From Apostichopus japonicus (Eukaryota; Echinodermata; Holothuroidea; Aspidochirotida; Stichopodidae), in the NCBI RefSeq assembly GCF_037975245.1, contig NC_092569.1:3528501-3592500 (forward strand): a DNA stretch of 64,000 nt. Reading direction: 5' to 3'. Each line of letters opens with the position of its first letter. Position 1 is the stretch's first letter. The position numbers and the translations under genes were made by a program. Below the pieces are notes generated by a model. It was not told the DNA's origin and did not search any database. It was given only the letters and a program-made list of their open reading frames with translations. Shown here piece by piece: positions 11,656-25,800 of this stretch.

Positions 11656-11964
11656 TACCAAATCTTCAAGAAAAAAACTCTTGACAGAGAACATTCAGCA
11701 TCACCAAACACATAAACTGTAAACAGACAAAGAATAGGAAAGCTAAATAATTATAACATCACATATTTGCTTCCAGGCTACGGAAGCAAGCATTACTATG
11801 AAAGAAACGTGTACCTCATAGCAATTAGATATAAACTGTTCTCGGTAATGGTTAAATCCTAGTATCATACAATTTTAGATATATGAAGTATGGATTGATT
11901 TGAGTGAAATCAAAGAAGCCTGTTTTTTCTCCAACGGAAAGTAACCCAGTTGATGGCTGCTCTA

Positions 11965-12238
11965 CATTACGATATTTCAACCTGGTTACTCGGTTAGCCC
12001 TTGCCCTCGGTTTATACCCGGAAATAACGGTGATTTTCTGGGTATCACAGGACCTACGGAGTAACCACAGCTGCCTCCCATATCTTACTCCAGTGGAATT
12101 CACATTCAGGCCTACATGTGAATTGATTGTGTTGACTTCTGCTGTGGTTTACTTCGTAGATCAGGTGATAACCGGAAATTCACCTTTTTTTGCCCCGGGT
12201 ATAACCGAACGAGGGCTAACCAGGTTGCACCCGTAATG
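11965..12238. mobile_element. TA-flanked MITE with long inverted repeats
   Basis: The left end CATTACGATATTTCAACC mirrors the right end, whose reverse complement starts CATTACGGGTGCAACC. Both inner parts continue with TGGTTA, GCCC and TATACCCGG. Left and right ends are flanked directly by TA (11963-11964 and 12239-12240), the target duplication typical of Tc1/mariner-type elements. The 274-bp size and lack of a transposase make it a MITE. A 110-codon open frame across it is a by-product. Confidence 0.75.
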
Positions 12239-12959
12239 TAATGGACGGTATACTTTAGTGAACAAAATTCTTAAAGTGACTGAAGTTTTGATCTCATATC
12301 TGTTGGCAAATTACACATAGATAACGAAATTCAGCATAAAGTGTTGGTTGACCACATTTCAAAAAGATAAAATAATCGGCTACTGGTTACTATTTACTTC
12401 TACTTTCTAAATAAATGTTCTCAACTGGCACTTAACAGCTTGCTGAATTTCTTGACCCCATCTTCTATGCTTTGAGAGTCTTCAGAGAGCTGAATACATT
12501 TTTTGCCATCTTTTTAAAAAGATATATATATATTTTTTGGCTATTTGGGCAACAGGGTGATATGTAGGGAAAGGCAGGGTCTGTGTTGTGGTGTTGGGTG
12601 GCAGCAGGTTGAAGGGAAGGGGGGGGTGTGGGTGGTGGTAGAATTTATGTACTGTTAATGGCCACATGGAGTTCTTTTAAAAAATCAGTGAAAGAGACAA
12701 AAAGGGGTTAAAAAAGCATATTTGTACCAATAAATATGGAAAGCAATGATGATATGTAGGTGACTCAAAGTAGAGAAAATTAATGATTCTATTATTTACA
12801 AAATATGAAAACGTAACAATTATTAATACTTGATTTTTCATTAAGAAGCATTGGAGATAATTTTTACTGAAGAATCAAACACAGTTATCATGCATGATAG
12901 TTTTACATGTTTACATTCTGAGCACCAGATGATCGTAATTCCACTTGCTTCTCCTTTCT

Positions 12960-13497
12960 ACTTTTGTCCGCTACTGCCCTCCCCCCACCCCCCCCCTCCC
13001 CATCCTCCTCTGTCACATCCTGTTCTCACCTATCACCCATCCATACCCATTTCCCTCTCCTCTCTGCAGGCGCGTAGCCAAGGGGGGGGGCGAAGGGGAC
13101 AGCCACCCCCTCCTTGAGCATATTTTTTGTTTTTGTTTTTATGATATGGCTAGTAATTTCAAAAGCGAAAATGCTAAGATGCAACTTACAAGGCCTGGGA
13201 AGTGCCATTTCCAGCGATCTGGGAGGAATTTTCAGCCAAAATTTTCTTGTACGCTTCGCACCAACCCATGGTGGCGCTACGCTTAGATAGTTTTCAATGC
13301 AGAATCTACGGCTCTGATAGTTTGCCTACAGGTTCGCCCCTCCCTTTGCAAATTCCTGGCTGCGCACCTGCCTCTCTGTCTCCTCTTCTCACACCCCTCT
13401 CCCTTACCACCTTTCCCTCATCTTCCTCCAATCTCCTTCCCTTCTCCTCCCTCCTCTCCAGTCCACTCCAACCCATCTTGCAATCCTTTCCTCTTGG
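12960..13497. repeat. polypyrimidine (C/T) tract interrupted by a transposon
   Basis: About 12960-13066 and 13371-13497 are almost pure C/T on the plus strand (for example CTCCTCCCTCCTCTCCAG). The two blocks are split by the hAT-like element at 13067-13370 and would join across its target duplication. Confidence 0.7.
13067..13370 (+). mobile_element. hAT-like non-autonomous element A
   Basis: The 304-bp element begins CAGGCGCGTAGCCAAGG and ends CCTGGCTGCGCACCTG, which are imperfect inverted repeats. Both sides carry the identical 8-bp direct repeat CCTCTCTG (13059-13066 and 13371-13378), which is diagnostic of hAT-type insertion. An inner core at about 13190-13290 (GGGAAGTGCCATTTCC, then TTTTCTTGTACGCT, CCATGGTGGCGCT and TTAGATAG) is shared with the elements at 21976 and 30775. 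Confidence 0.85.
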
Positions 13498-14025
13498 ATA
13501 TAATAAATATAAAACTGTTGAGTGACTGTTGATAATCAATTTGTTGATAATTTTTTTGATCTGAATTATGACGTAATCAGAAGTAGGAGATAATAGATGG
13601 ATTGGCAATCCTTCTATAACCCCCCCCCCCCTCCAATTCCACGGTTAAACCCCTTCTGTATCCCACTACCATGAACCCCCAAGATAACAAGTACAGCTTT
13701 TGAGTTGTATTATTACATTTGGATGCTTTAATACTGCTATTTGAAAAATTAAAATTTCGAGAAAAAAAATTAAATAAAAAGGCATGTCATTGTGTCCTCG
13801 TGGCTGCTGGACTTTACTATAATCTGTGTGCTACCGTACTTCCTTAAATGTGGGGGGGAAAAAAACAGGTAACTGGAAATCTCAATTTCCAATCTTTCAA
13901 AAATTAGCTGTATTATTTACATCTGATTGGTCATCACCACCCTTCGTAGAAGTCCATTTCCGTCCATTTTCACATATATTGGTCAAACGATGAGGAGGTC
14001 AAGATGTGAAAAAATTATGATCCGA

Positions 14026-16759
14026 TCATGGTTTCTTGACCAACAAGATGATCATAAGGACTAAGGCTCCAACAACAACCCCCAGAATCAAGACGATGCA
14101 TAACTGCTTCCGTCTAGCCTTTTTCTAAAGAGGAAAAAGATGAAATATAATGTCATTCAAAAATGCTTCATGAAATGATATTATTCTTAATACCACTCTC
14201 TATATTCGTACTTTGTGTCAGGCTTTCCAAAGTCTCCTTGCTGTGACAGAAGCAACAGTCCCAAATGTTTGATACGGAACAGTCACAGGGCCTTCTTATA
14301 ACAGCTCATGCCTCCCTTCATACAAGTGGCTGTGACATGACAATGAAGTTATTTGCAAAAGTTTTAGTCCCCCTCCCTTCCCCCTCCCCACCCTCAACTG
14401 GGTCATAAAGGATATCCAGCCTATTATTATTATCTAGATATTACGCTATCACTGTAAAAAAAAAAAAAAAAAATCAATTTTTTATTTTTATTTTATGCAA
14501 ACTTAACTAGTGGCAACCTTTTTTCACTTCTAAATACACGTTCACTATTATCAGTTTATACATGAATCCTGGAACAAGAGAGTAACATGATAAATACAAA
14601 AGTTTAAAAAAAACACAAAAAAAACATACAGATAGAAACACAGACCGATGGACAGACAGATAAATGCTAGATGAAATATGGCACCTACAAATTAAAAGCT
14701 GGGCTGTATACTATATAAAACATACCATATAAATGTTAAACAGAGAGCAATGGCATATTTCTTACCTGGTACATTTCTGCTTTGACTAATTCCTCTCTGG
14801 CTGACGACACATTATCAGCACCCCTCTCCACGTTTGATTCGATGGAATCTAAAAATGACAAAAGTAAAAAAAAATGATAGCAACTAAGCCCAATGTTTTG
14901 AAAGGCAGTCATGTTGGAAATGATTCCAGTTTAACACCAGAAAGCTAGCAGGCTTTGTGATTCCTTGTCTTATAAGTTTAAATTGTGTATGGAATCACCT
15001 GATCGATAGAGCAACTGAGGAAAATGTGTCCTGAAATAGAGTACTAGAACATCATACCAGATAACTTGATCATTGCAGAGGTATTACCCTCCTGAAAGTT
15101 TATGACCAAGAACAGTCATAAGTGAGAGAGTGGAAAACCATCTCAGCCACTTGAAAGAGGAAACGTCAAATCCTATGACAGTTAGTGACACAGAAAGGCT
15201 GTTTATCATAGAAATAATTGTGCTTGCAATACAATAAAATATAATACAATACAATGTTCTACAATACAATGTTGCACAATACTTACAATGTTGTGCAATG
15301 CAATACAATGCTGTACAAATACAATACAATGTTGTACAATGTCATACAATACAATGTTGTACAATACACAATACATTACAATGTTGTACAATACAACACA
15401 ATGTTGTACAATACAATACAATGTTGTACTATATAATACAATAATGTACAATATACTACAATACAATGTTGTACAATACAACACAATGTTGTACAATATA
15501 ATACAATGTTGTACAATATAATACAATGTTGTATAATACAATGTTGTACAATACAATGTTGGACAATACAATACAATGTTGTACAATACTTCCAATGTTG
15601 TGCTAAACAATGCGATGTTGTACAATACTTAAAATGTTGTGCAATACAACACAATGTTGTACAATACAATACAAGTTGTACAACACAATGGTGTACAATA
15701 TAATACAATACAATACAATGTTGTACAATACAACACAATGTTGTACAATACAATACAAGGTTGTACAATACTTACAATGTTGTGCAATACAAAACAATAC
15801 AATCTTGTGCAATACAATGTTGCACAATACAATACAATGTTGTGCAATACAACACAATGTTGTACAATACAACACAATGTTGTACAATATAATACAAATA
15901 CAGGTCAGCATAACAAGATTCACTCACCAACCATGTCACCCTGTTCCACTACCATGGCACTCAAATCACGGAAAATTTCGTTGACATCAACGATGGCAGA
16001 CTGTAATTAGATCGAGAGGAGAATGAATCAAATGAAGATTTGCTCAACACTCTGGTAAACAGTGTAAGAGAAGCAGTTGTTAATTATTGACAATGTAGCA
16101 TTGTTTCTGTTATCGTTTGGGTGCACATCCTCTTTTCCTCCGATGTCACAGAAAAACAATAAGATAAGATAAGATAAGACGAGAAAGAAAAGGAGTATAT
16201 ATTAACATAACCTTGCAGGTAGATTGTTGATTTACTACCTTTATAATATGTCTCAGAACGCACCATTTTGAATCCAAAATTTAATTTTGTTGTCAGGGTG
16301 GACAGGTGGATTGGGAGTGGGGGGGGGAGGGGACGGGGAAGAGAAGGACCCCAGACCACCTAAATGGGGGTCGGCCTCATTGTCTCCAGGGTCACACCCC
16401 TCCTTTTAACAATCTTCCATTTGGAAACACGGAAAAAAATGCCCACACACACACACTTGAGCCAAGTATTTTCGATGGGAGCTGGGAGTCACTTCCAAAG
16501 GCAGTACTGGGCGAGGGTTGAAGGTGCTGTATTTACTGACCTCAATGTCTCTAACTTGTCTCTCCCTCTCCTCCAAGATGTTCAGATCATATTCCATCCC
16601 TTCCTCTTCCTGCTGCTGCATCTGCCGTCTCCTCTGGGATTCGACATCTCGTCCGGAATCGAACCCGACCTCTTGCTCCTGCAAACAGTTTATTATCATT
16701 GAGAACATGGTACTGAATTAGGGGCTGCACAAACCCGACAATCAATAGGATATATATAT

Positions 16760-16806
<47 letters not shown>

Positions 16807-19800
16807 TGCTGATGATGATGACCCATGTCCCATTTAAACGCTTGTCTATAACATGAAGGGCACACAGTATCAATCCAATGCGACGTATATCGGACAGTGC
16901 TACATAACTGTCTGACTACTAGAGAGTCAGTTTAAATCCATAGAGCGTCGGATACTCTGGGAGGCATCTCTACGGCACAGCATTCCTCTCACGTCGTCAT
17001 GATAATCAAGTGACATTTTGCCGATATTGTTACTTTGCCATATAATGCAATGACTCAGCATGTAGTACTCCTTTCACTGTTGAACATACTGAGATCAAAT
17101 GCTAGATATTCCTTTTAAATAGATGGGAATAGGGTAAATCTAGCCAGAGAAATGAACTATTTTATTTAATTTTTTTTTTTTTTTTTTAAAGTTTGTAATT
17201 TTTTAAGGGGGTTAATCGTATTACCTCCTGATGGAATGATGACTGTTTAGGCAAATCCGGATAAGTCTTCATCTGGTTGGCCACTCTCTAGAAAAAAAAT
17301 ATATATATATATACTTAATGACAACTACAGTATGAAACGTTTGCAAAACAATATGAGGGCGGTATTGAAGAACTTAGTATGCATAGACTCCAGATGTGTG
17401 GCCTGATTAATTCACTTTTGGCTTCGGCTTTTAGTACAACTTAACGTACGCTGCCGTTTTGGAGGAATCTAACCGTAATAGCAATTAACGACTTTGCGAT
17501 ACGTGTTAAAGTCATTGCCGACTTTGCAATCCGCACCCCCCCCCCCATTTTGCAAGGTCGGTAAGAGTGACTCCATACTTTTATCTTTCGCGAAACCAAA
17601 AATCAGGCCTTGGGATGGCACAGACAGAGAGGGCACTCCTCAAGAAGAAAGTTTGTGTTTTTTACAGCAAAATGTTTAATGAAGTTACATATTTGACATT
17701 CTTTTGTTAATAGTGAATAACTATTTGCCATGCAGGTTGCATTTTAGTTTTCATTCTTAGGGTCTGAGAAAGTATTAATTATAGCATTGGTTGATCAGTA
17801 CAATTTACTGGCCTATGATTTATATGAAGTCACCTCTTCAACAACAACAAAAATGCTATTTTGAAAGATGTAGGGCTATGCTTACCAGAAATAACATGTT
17901 AACAATTGCATTTGAAGCTCCAATCAATCGATCAATCAATAAATACAAATTCTGACTGTTTTTCAAAATATTTCTAAACAAGAGAACTGTGCTGACTAAG
18001 AGTGGGTATAATACCTTCACTTCAACAGCTCATTACTCAGGATCGCAGATATTGGTAAAAACATTACGGTTCCTAAAACTTTGATATATAACTTCCAGGT
18101 TTCCTTGTAGTACCCCCCTCAGTAAACTATCCCTGTGGAAATCTGTCAATATAAACTACTGGTTGCTTTAATAAAACCGTGGTAACGAAATGGACGTCTG
18201 TGCATGTAGGACGTAGACCATAGAATCAATTATTATGGTTAACATCTTACTTTTTGGACCTCTGCGAACCTTTGTACGGTGTTTTTAAACTGGCTGGTAA
18301 TTCTTTCTTCTTGTAATCTGTTCTCCTGCAAAATCAAAGGGTCACGGTCTGTTACATCACAGAGAAAATTAAGATACTAAAAGGTTAACAATTATGTCAT
18401 AATTATCTCCCAGTTGCCTTTTTCTCCGAGTGTATCTTCATTTCTGACGAACCTGCTATATTGCGATAAAACGGACTGACTGTGATATTTTTTACAAACG
18501 GACAAGTACAGGAATATTACACATTATGGAAGGGAAGAATTTATCCCACAAACCAACCACAACATTGCAAAAAGACTGATCCATCCCCCCATACTTACTC
18601 CACATAAAAAGATCCATCACCACCCTCCCACCCCCCTAAAAAAGATTGTAAAATATCTGCCATAAATCCCTACTCTCTAGATCTTCCTTACCATAATTGT
18701 ATTACTTGTTAAGTTTTCATATATATTGAAAAAATTTCACCAAACTTCATTTAAATCTGCATTACTTTGTTTCACCAATTTATATGCACACAAGATTAGG
18801 AGGTTCCCACCCTGAGATGATAGGCCTACATATAAACTGTGACTCCCACAGTAAGACTATGTCAGTTGTTAGGTAATGTATTTGTTGCTCACTTCAGGCC
18901 ATCCAGGCGAATTCCAGACCCATTCCACTCTTTCCAATTCGAATGTGCCGTAACAGTTATTCAATCCGAGCCATTATTTAAAGCTGCTAGGAAGCTTTCT
19001 ACAGCAATCGCCCGAGTTAAATTTCAAAAATCATAAAACGTTAGAGTTTGCTAGCTGTTTCCAACCTTATCTTACTACAGCTAGATATGTAAGAATATCA
19101 AAATAGTTATATCAGTTATTGAGTCAAAGTTACCAGTTCAAGAGTCTTAATTGCATGATACTTGAACCTCCACTAACCATTTGTCAATGTTAAAAGCTCT
19201 AATGACTTCTTAATAACTAATTGTTACAGCTTTGCATAATTTTAGTTCCCCGATCCATCATTCGCAGTTAAATTTGTGATTTTCTTGAGATTATACTTTG
19301 CATAAGAAGCTTTGACATTTAAAAAAGCAAGAAACAAAATAAAATACCCAAAATGACAAAGTAAAAAGGAAAAGCAAACATAGACTTTAACATTTTGCAC
19401 GATACCGAGGATATTATGTCATCTTTGTAAATTCACTCCACACCAGGTGAACTTGAACCCTCTAGCATAATGGCCTGTGTTAAATCTACGAGGTAAAACT
19501 GTGTTACCTCAGAAGGTTAATAAAGGTCGGTGACAATACTTCAAGCCTGTTCCTAGCTTATATGCAAAGTAGACTAGGCTTATGTACACCTGTTACAACA
19601 GTGTGTTAGGAGGTCTGGTTTAAGAAATCAAAAATTTCTTCGAAAATAAAACTAGTTTACTCGAGAGATTTTGCATCTCTTCCAACGTTAATGTAAAGGA
19701 CTAGCACTGCAATTTATGTCATTTATGATGGGGAGAGAAATTTGTTCTGAAAACAGAACCAGTAAATTGAACTCTTGCTTTTGTAGATTTTAAATATTAG

Positions 19801-22800
19801 TTAAACCTGATCTTACTCTTTATCCATTAAATATTCAATCTATTAACATCCATGACCTTGGAGAGAGAATGTCATGATCCTAGGTCATTACAGGTCAAGA
19901 CCCTAGGTCACAATAGGTCCTGACCCTGGGTCAGAATAGGTCATGACCTCATACGACAAATAGGTTATAACTTCGAGCTATATTAACTTTACAAACGTTG
20001 ATTTTCCTTTGAGAAAGAGGCAGAAATACGAACCTTGCTGAGCGATCTGCCAAGGTCTTTCAATCTCTTTACATCAGTTTGTGTTTTAACAACACTGTGA
20101 TTGATCTCTTGAAGAACCGTGGCTCTGTTGACGACAAAGAGTTTCAAAGTTATGGACATGTGGCGTAGCATTTTGTTGTGTAAAATTGCTATGAAAAACA
20201 TATCACTACTTTGCATATTTACGTAAATGCAACTTAAACAACTGTATGATGATGTATGAGATGGGACGGAAAATAACACCCCTCCCTCCTTGTGTAAAGT
20301 TTTGCCACCCTCCCCCCCCGCCCCTCAATAAGAAAATATCACAGATTTTTTTTTGGCTTCTGTAATGATGATAAGGAAATTTTTTACTTTCTATTCTGTT
20401 AAGTCCTACTTACCACCAACTTCAACCCCTCAAACCAATTCTTGTGCATTCGCCTTTTGATGAACAATTCGGCAATTTATCATAACATTTGAGATTATCT
20501 GATGTTATATAACTTGCTGATCAATGATAGGTAGGTGTTTCCCACAAGGGTATTTTTTCCTACAAACATTTCTGAGCATCACAGCATACACATCTACAAA
20601 AGGTATGCCGGAAATTCTTTTTTTAATTGGAAGGCTATATAACGAAATGGCTTCAAAGGGTGTAAGGGGCTGAATAGATGTTATTAATATTTATTCAATA
20701 TATAAGTGGAAGTAGCCATGATAGTAATATCAAGCTCTCGTAATCTAAAATCACATCGAACATACTTGCGGCACCAGTTCACCAGTTTCTCTTTGGGGTG
20801 GTAAGAGAAAGGATGGGGGCAGGTTGAAGAAGGCAAAGAAATATGGCATTACAACCAAATAGATATTTTTGTCAGTCAGTAATTCTTTATTGCACAAGTC
20901 AAAATATCTTCCATATCAGTAATATAGGTACAAGGAGGTTCACCTTATCCCTCCCCCCTCCCCATACCCTTCCCCAGTCTTCAGTGACATGAATGTAACA
21001 CAAAGAAAGTTTTTTGTGCTAAAATATATCTGCACCAATCCGCAAAGAAAATATACATAGTTAGTTCTCCTTTTAGAATGTTCCCTCCTCCCCCCCCTCC
21101 CCCCCAGAATAATCATTCTCCACTCTACTCGAACCGGGTAATATCAATGTCTTATCAATGTCCGGTCTTGTCTTGTCAAATATCAATGTTTTGGTAGGCT
21201 CTTTAGCATAGATTTCACCCTTTCGAATGATCGATCGACTACGCTGGGTTGTTTTGCCAAAAGTCATCGTCTAAAATTCAACAGACAGTTTACCAAAAGT
21301 CGATTCAAAGTACTTACATTTTATTTCTCAAGTGGACACTATCTGATGGTGTTCCTATCTGGCGAACAGACCTCTCCACATTTGAAACTGTAAAAGAAGT
21401 ATTGTATACGGTCATTGTTTGAGATCGATTCACAATTTACTGTCATGATATAGGTTTAAAAGGAACAGATTTATTGGGATATTCTGGGAGCCAATCAAAG
21501 TCAACTGCTTTCCCTAATAAAGCTGGTGGAAATTTTCCGCACCTTTTACGTCAAACCTGCAACTTTACAGCATATTGTATGGCGAAGATTGCTTTTTTTT
21601 TGTTAAGGCATCTAACAACATGATGTCATAACATTTTTATTTTTGTTTACTTATAGTTTGTAATTAGCTCTCATTCACAGAGAAATCATAATAATACTAC
21701 AAAAAAGTGCCAATTTGGATCAAAATTCGAAATGCAGAGAACTATGACATCTGAGCAAACATTCCAAATATATCAGGTGCCAAGGGTTCTTAAATCAACA
21801 AGACTATTATTAATAGGAAGGAAAATTGGTTTCTCAACTAGCAGTGTAGAATAATTATTCTACACATAAGTGTGAAATTGTCTGCCACTGGAATAACCCT
21901 TTAACATTTCAAATAGTGTAGCACCTTTTTTGTGTGGATCAGATGACATTAAAAGTATCTTTGTAGAGCTTCAAGCAGTGGCGGCGGAACCCGGGGGGGG
22001 GGGGGCTTGGGGGGCTCAGCCCCCCAATGAAAAAGTTGAGGGGGCAAATGCATGATGAGCCCCCCCAATGTTTACCAAGGCTCCGAAACGTGCATCTGCC
22101 CATTTTTCAATGCATACTTGTCGATCTGTCCGATGCACACGTATACTATATAAGTGTAATAATTTTAGTAAATGCTTGGGGTACATGCATTCGTGACAGT
22201 GCTTGGCTCATAGAAACTTGTTGGCAACTGCACATGGTTTTGGAATTACACATTTGTTGACATTAAGAAATGCTTTCTGTTTTTTTCTTACGGCATTTAT
22301 TTAATTATTGCATTTAATTGCAAGTAGTAATTTACTGCACTCAAAAACGTCTTTGCGAGTACACTACGAGTATAGCTACTCTCTTAAAAACACCATCGAA
22401 TATACAAATTACAATGTTTTTACAGATTTTTACATGCAATCTGAGAAATTGTAGGCTTGAGACCCATATTTTAGGGCTAGGTATTCGCAGCATAAAACAC
22501 TCGGGAAGTGCCGTTTCCGGCCATCTGGGGGTTTGAAAAACCCAAAATTTTCTTGTACGCTCTGCGCCAACCGATGGTGGCACTCCGCATAGATAGTCTC
22601 CACACATTAGCCCCCCCAATAATTTTCCCGTTCCGCCGCCACTGGCTTCAAGCCCTCAACAGCAAACTCATTTTGCAGAGAGCATTTTCTCAAGACACAA
22701 GAATTGCAGCGCAAGTCCGCTGAGACTATTGGGCCACCCATTGCGATAGGCTCTGTTGTTCTGGTCTGCACATCCCACCCCACCCCTTACTTCCAGCTAA

Positions 22801-25800
22801 AGACTTTCTATTCTTCAGGAATGAGCCTGGGGTAAAATAAAAATCACGGAACTTTGCAAAAATTACGGTATAGGCTCCAGTTTGCGTATGCTACAGTGTG
22901 TTAGGATATAGTTTTTGTCCCAGAGGTAGAAAAGAAATCACGGATATTCCGCGAATTTGCGGAAAAAGCTCATGCCTGATTCTTTGTTTCAAAAGCCCCA
23001 CTACGGGTATCGTACCTGACAATGATACCTAGGAATGTGACCTGTTCGTCCACCAAAAACCAGGAATGATTCAAAATTATGCAAAAGAAATGACAAAACA
23101 TTGCCACACAAAATTATTATTTTTTTTTTTATAATCACTGTATTGTGACCACGTAGGTCTCTTAGGCAGATTTTAGAGATACTCGATTTGGACAGATATT
23201 CGTTAGGATCGTCAGAGGGGTTCAAGAGTTTTAAATTCAACAAATTTCATTTGAACAACTTTAAAAAGTTCTAATTTTCTTCAAAATTGTTCATCTCACC
23301 TTTGCTACTTATTCTTTGTATGCTGCTGCCAGTTTTTTCAATCAAACTTCTGAAGCTATTTTCATCTGAAACACAAAAAAAAAAACAGATTAAAATTTAG
23401 ACAATATATGTATTACATTGAAATAAGATCAAAATTGTTACCTGGAACTTTGGGCAGGGGGGGGGGATAGTGAGGTGGGGGGAGGGGGATAAATTACTAG
23501 CTGAAAATATTCATTTGAAATAAAGAAGACACCCTTCTCCATATGGCTGATTTCATTAAAACTGAGGGGAAGAAAATTGCATGTGTTTTCCTGGTGTTTA
23601 ACTAAATTGGATTAGTTTAACATGTTTCTACTAGTCCATACCATTGAAAGTCAATTTTAGTTACTAGATGGGGTGGGGGGGGGGGGGAGAAGGATAACAA
23701 GACAAGAACAATGCTTGCCATTGAACAGTCTTTAATATATTTACATATATGTAAATAATTTGTTAAATATACTTTTCACCAATTTTCCATTTTCTGAAAA
23801 GGAACATGTTGTAAGCCAAAGCATTTGTTTTTAACAAACCTAATGGAAAAATAATTCAACATTGTGTTTTTTTAATTTTTTATTTCATATTTTCTACTGA
23901 TGAAATCATTTTCCAGAATGGATGAATCGCCACACAGGGGCACCTGCAGGCTTTTCTTCCGTTCACTGGTCAATGTTTTGGTCAGTGTAACTATAAAAAT
24001 GATTCACCAAATGAAGTGAACAAATCTGCTTTAGAGAGATAACCAGGGAATACTGTATCAAGTTGAAACCGATGATCTATAAACTGTATTAAAACTCTCA
24101 GTGTACTCCTGATGATGATCACAAACTTTGTACCGGTTTCCTTCTTGATTCGATGAATTGCCATAAAAAGTACAAGATACTGTCATTTCTCCACCCTCAG
24201 ATAATTCAGTACAGTTTATAATCATTGTAATAATGAACGGTAATAAATTGTAATCATTTACATAGATAATGTTATCTTAAGCCATGGAAAGACATTTTGT
24301 GCGAGGCCACTTAAATTTAAAATTTTTAAAAAAAAAATCAAAGGTATTAGGCCCTATTCATTATTTATCTTGTGGAACAGTTAATCCCACAGATGCGTAG
24401 GTTGCCAAGGTCTTTTTGCCTTGTACTTCTTTCCTACTTTCCTAATTGTAAATATATTCCATATTTGTTTCATCTCATCAATTTTTGATGATTTTTTTTT
24501 TACACACAAGTTTGCTTTCTAAGAGGATGTAGTAACTTACATACTTAAGACCAAAAATACTGTGAGGCTTGCATAACAGATTCGTCAAAGTTGAGTAACT
24601 ATCGCAAAGTTCTGCAAAAAAGGTTGGGCAGTATTTTTCTTTCTTAACAACCCCTTCCCTAGCATTTTCTGACTTGCATCAAATGAAATTAAAGGTGCGG
24701 TCCCTGGTTTAGGGAACGCAAGGTATAATTGTAAGGAATAGCAATGTATTGCTCCCCACCAACTACAGACTCACTTGTTACAGCATAGGACTTATAATCT
24801 TTGCAAAGGCATTTTTTTATTCAAATGCTGTTCTTTGCTCTTTTCAAAATATGTTTATAATGAACCAAAGGTTTCTATTTTCTGTTGTTAATTAATATTT
24901 CATTAAATTTTATATTTTTATGTGCGAAATGTTGCACACTGAGGCATATTCTCTTTAGGCTACAAATCAGGTCTAAAACTAGTCTACACGCAAGGTCGTG
25001 CTAATTACTACTGGAAAAAATATTATGCTTTATGCCACAACTTCTCAATAGGTGGCTCCCTGGCAAAATTCAAACCTGCGACTGAAGAAAAAATTCAATT
25101 CGGCCAGAGAATAAATAAAATCGGTCCAAGATCTTGCATTACATAGGTGACCATGTGGACATCATAAGGCCTTAGGCTTTCAAGAGCAGCCTACCAGTCT
25201 AACCTGTACACAATATGATAGCATTTTTTATACACTAGTCGATTTGTTTCTCTAGCCTTCATAGAATATTATTTGAGCATGTGGGAAACCATAAGGCCTT
25301 AGGCTTTTAAAGAGCAGCCTACCAGCCTAACCTGTACACAGTATGATAGCATTTTTATTGTCTGGCCCTTTACACTAGTCGATATGTTTCTCGAGCCTTC
25401 ATAGAATATTAATTGAGCATGTGGAAACCGTAAGGCGTTAGGCTTGAGCAGCCTATCAGCCTAACCTGTGCACAGGTACTGTACAATATGATGGCATTTT
25501 TATTCTGTCTGGCCCCTTACACTAACCAATATGTTTCCCCTTCATAGAAAATATTTAACTGAGAATCGCTGCTTGAACTAAATTGACGACCATGGACAAG
25601 GGGATAACATCCCCATTATACTCTTTTTTTTGCTCCATGTCATCCAAACTTCTACTAAGATCTATGCATGTTTGTCCCAGTAGTGGGAAAAAAAAATATT
25701 ATAATTCATGAAGGATAAATGCTGATGAAAAACTTACCTGCATTTGCTTGCAAAAATGACCCTTCAGAGTCATCCAGGGCTCCATAGCCAAACTCTCCTT

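Noticed and set aside
11904-12236. 110-codon plus-strand open frame
   Set aside because: Almost entirely within the TA-flanked MITE; no recognisable domain.
15229-15905. CRISPR-like array
   Set aside because: Units are contiguous short repeats without unique spacers, in a clearly eukaryotic intron.
15084-16010. Many Tyr/Cys-rich or Asn/Thr-rich open frames on both strands
   Set aside because: By-product of the 15-20 bp minisatellite in a syntaxin intron.
24100-24160. CTGATGATGATCAC as a second hammerhead core
   Set aside because: No GAAA and no pairing stems at the right spacing.
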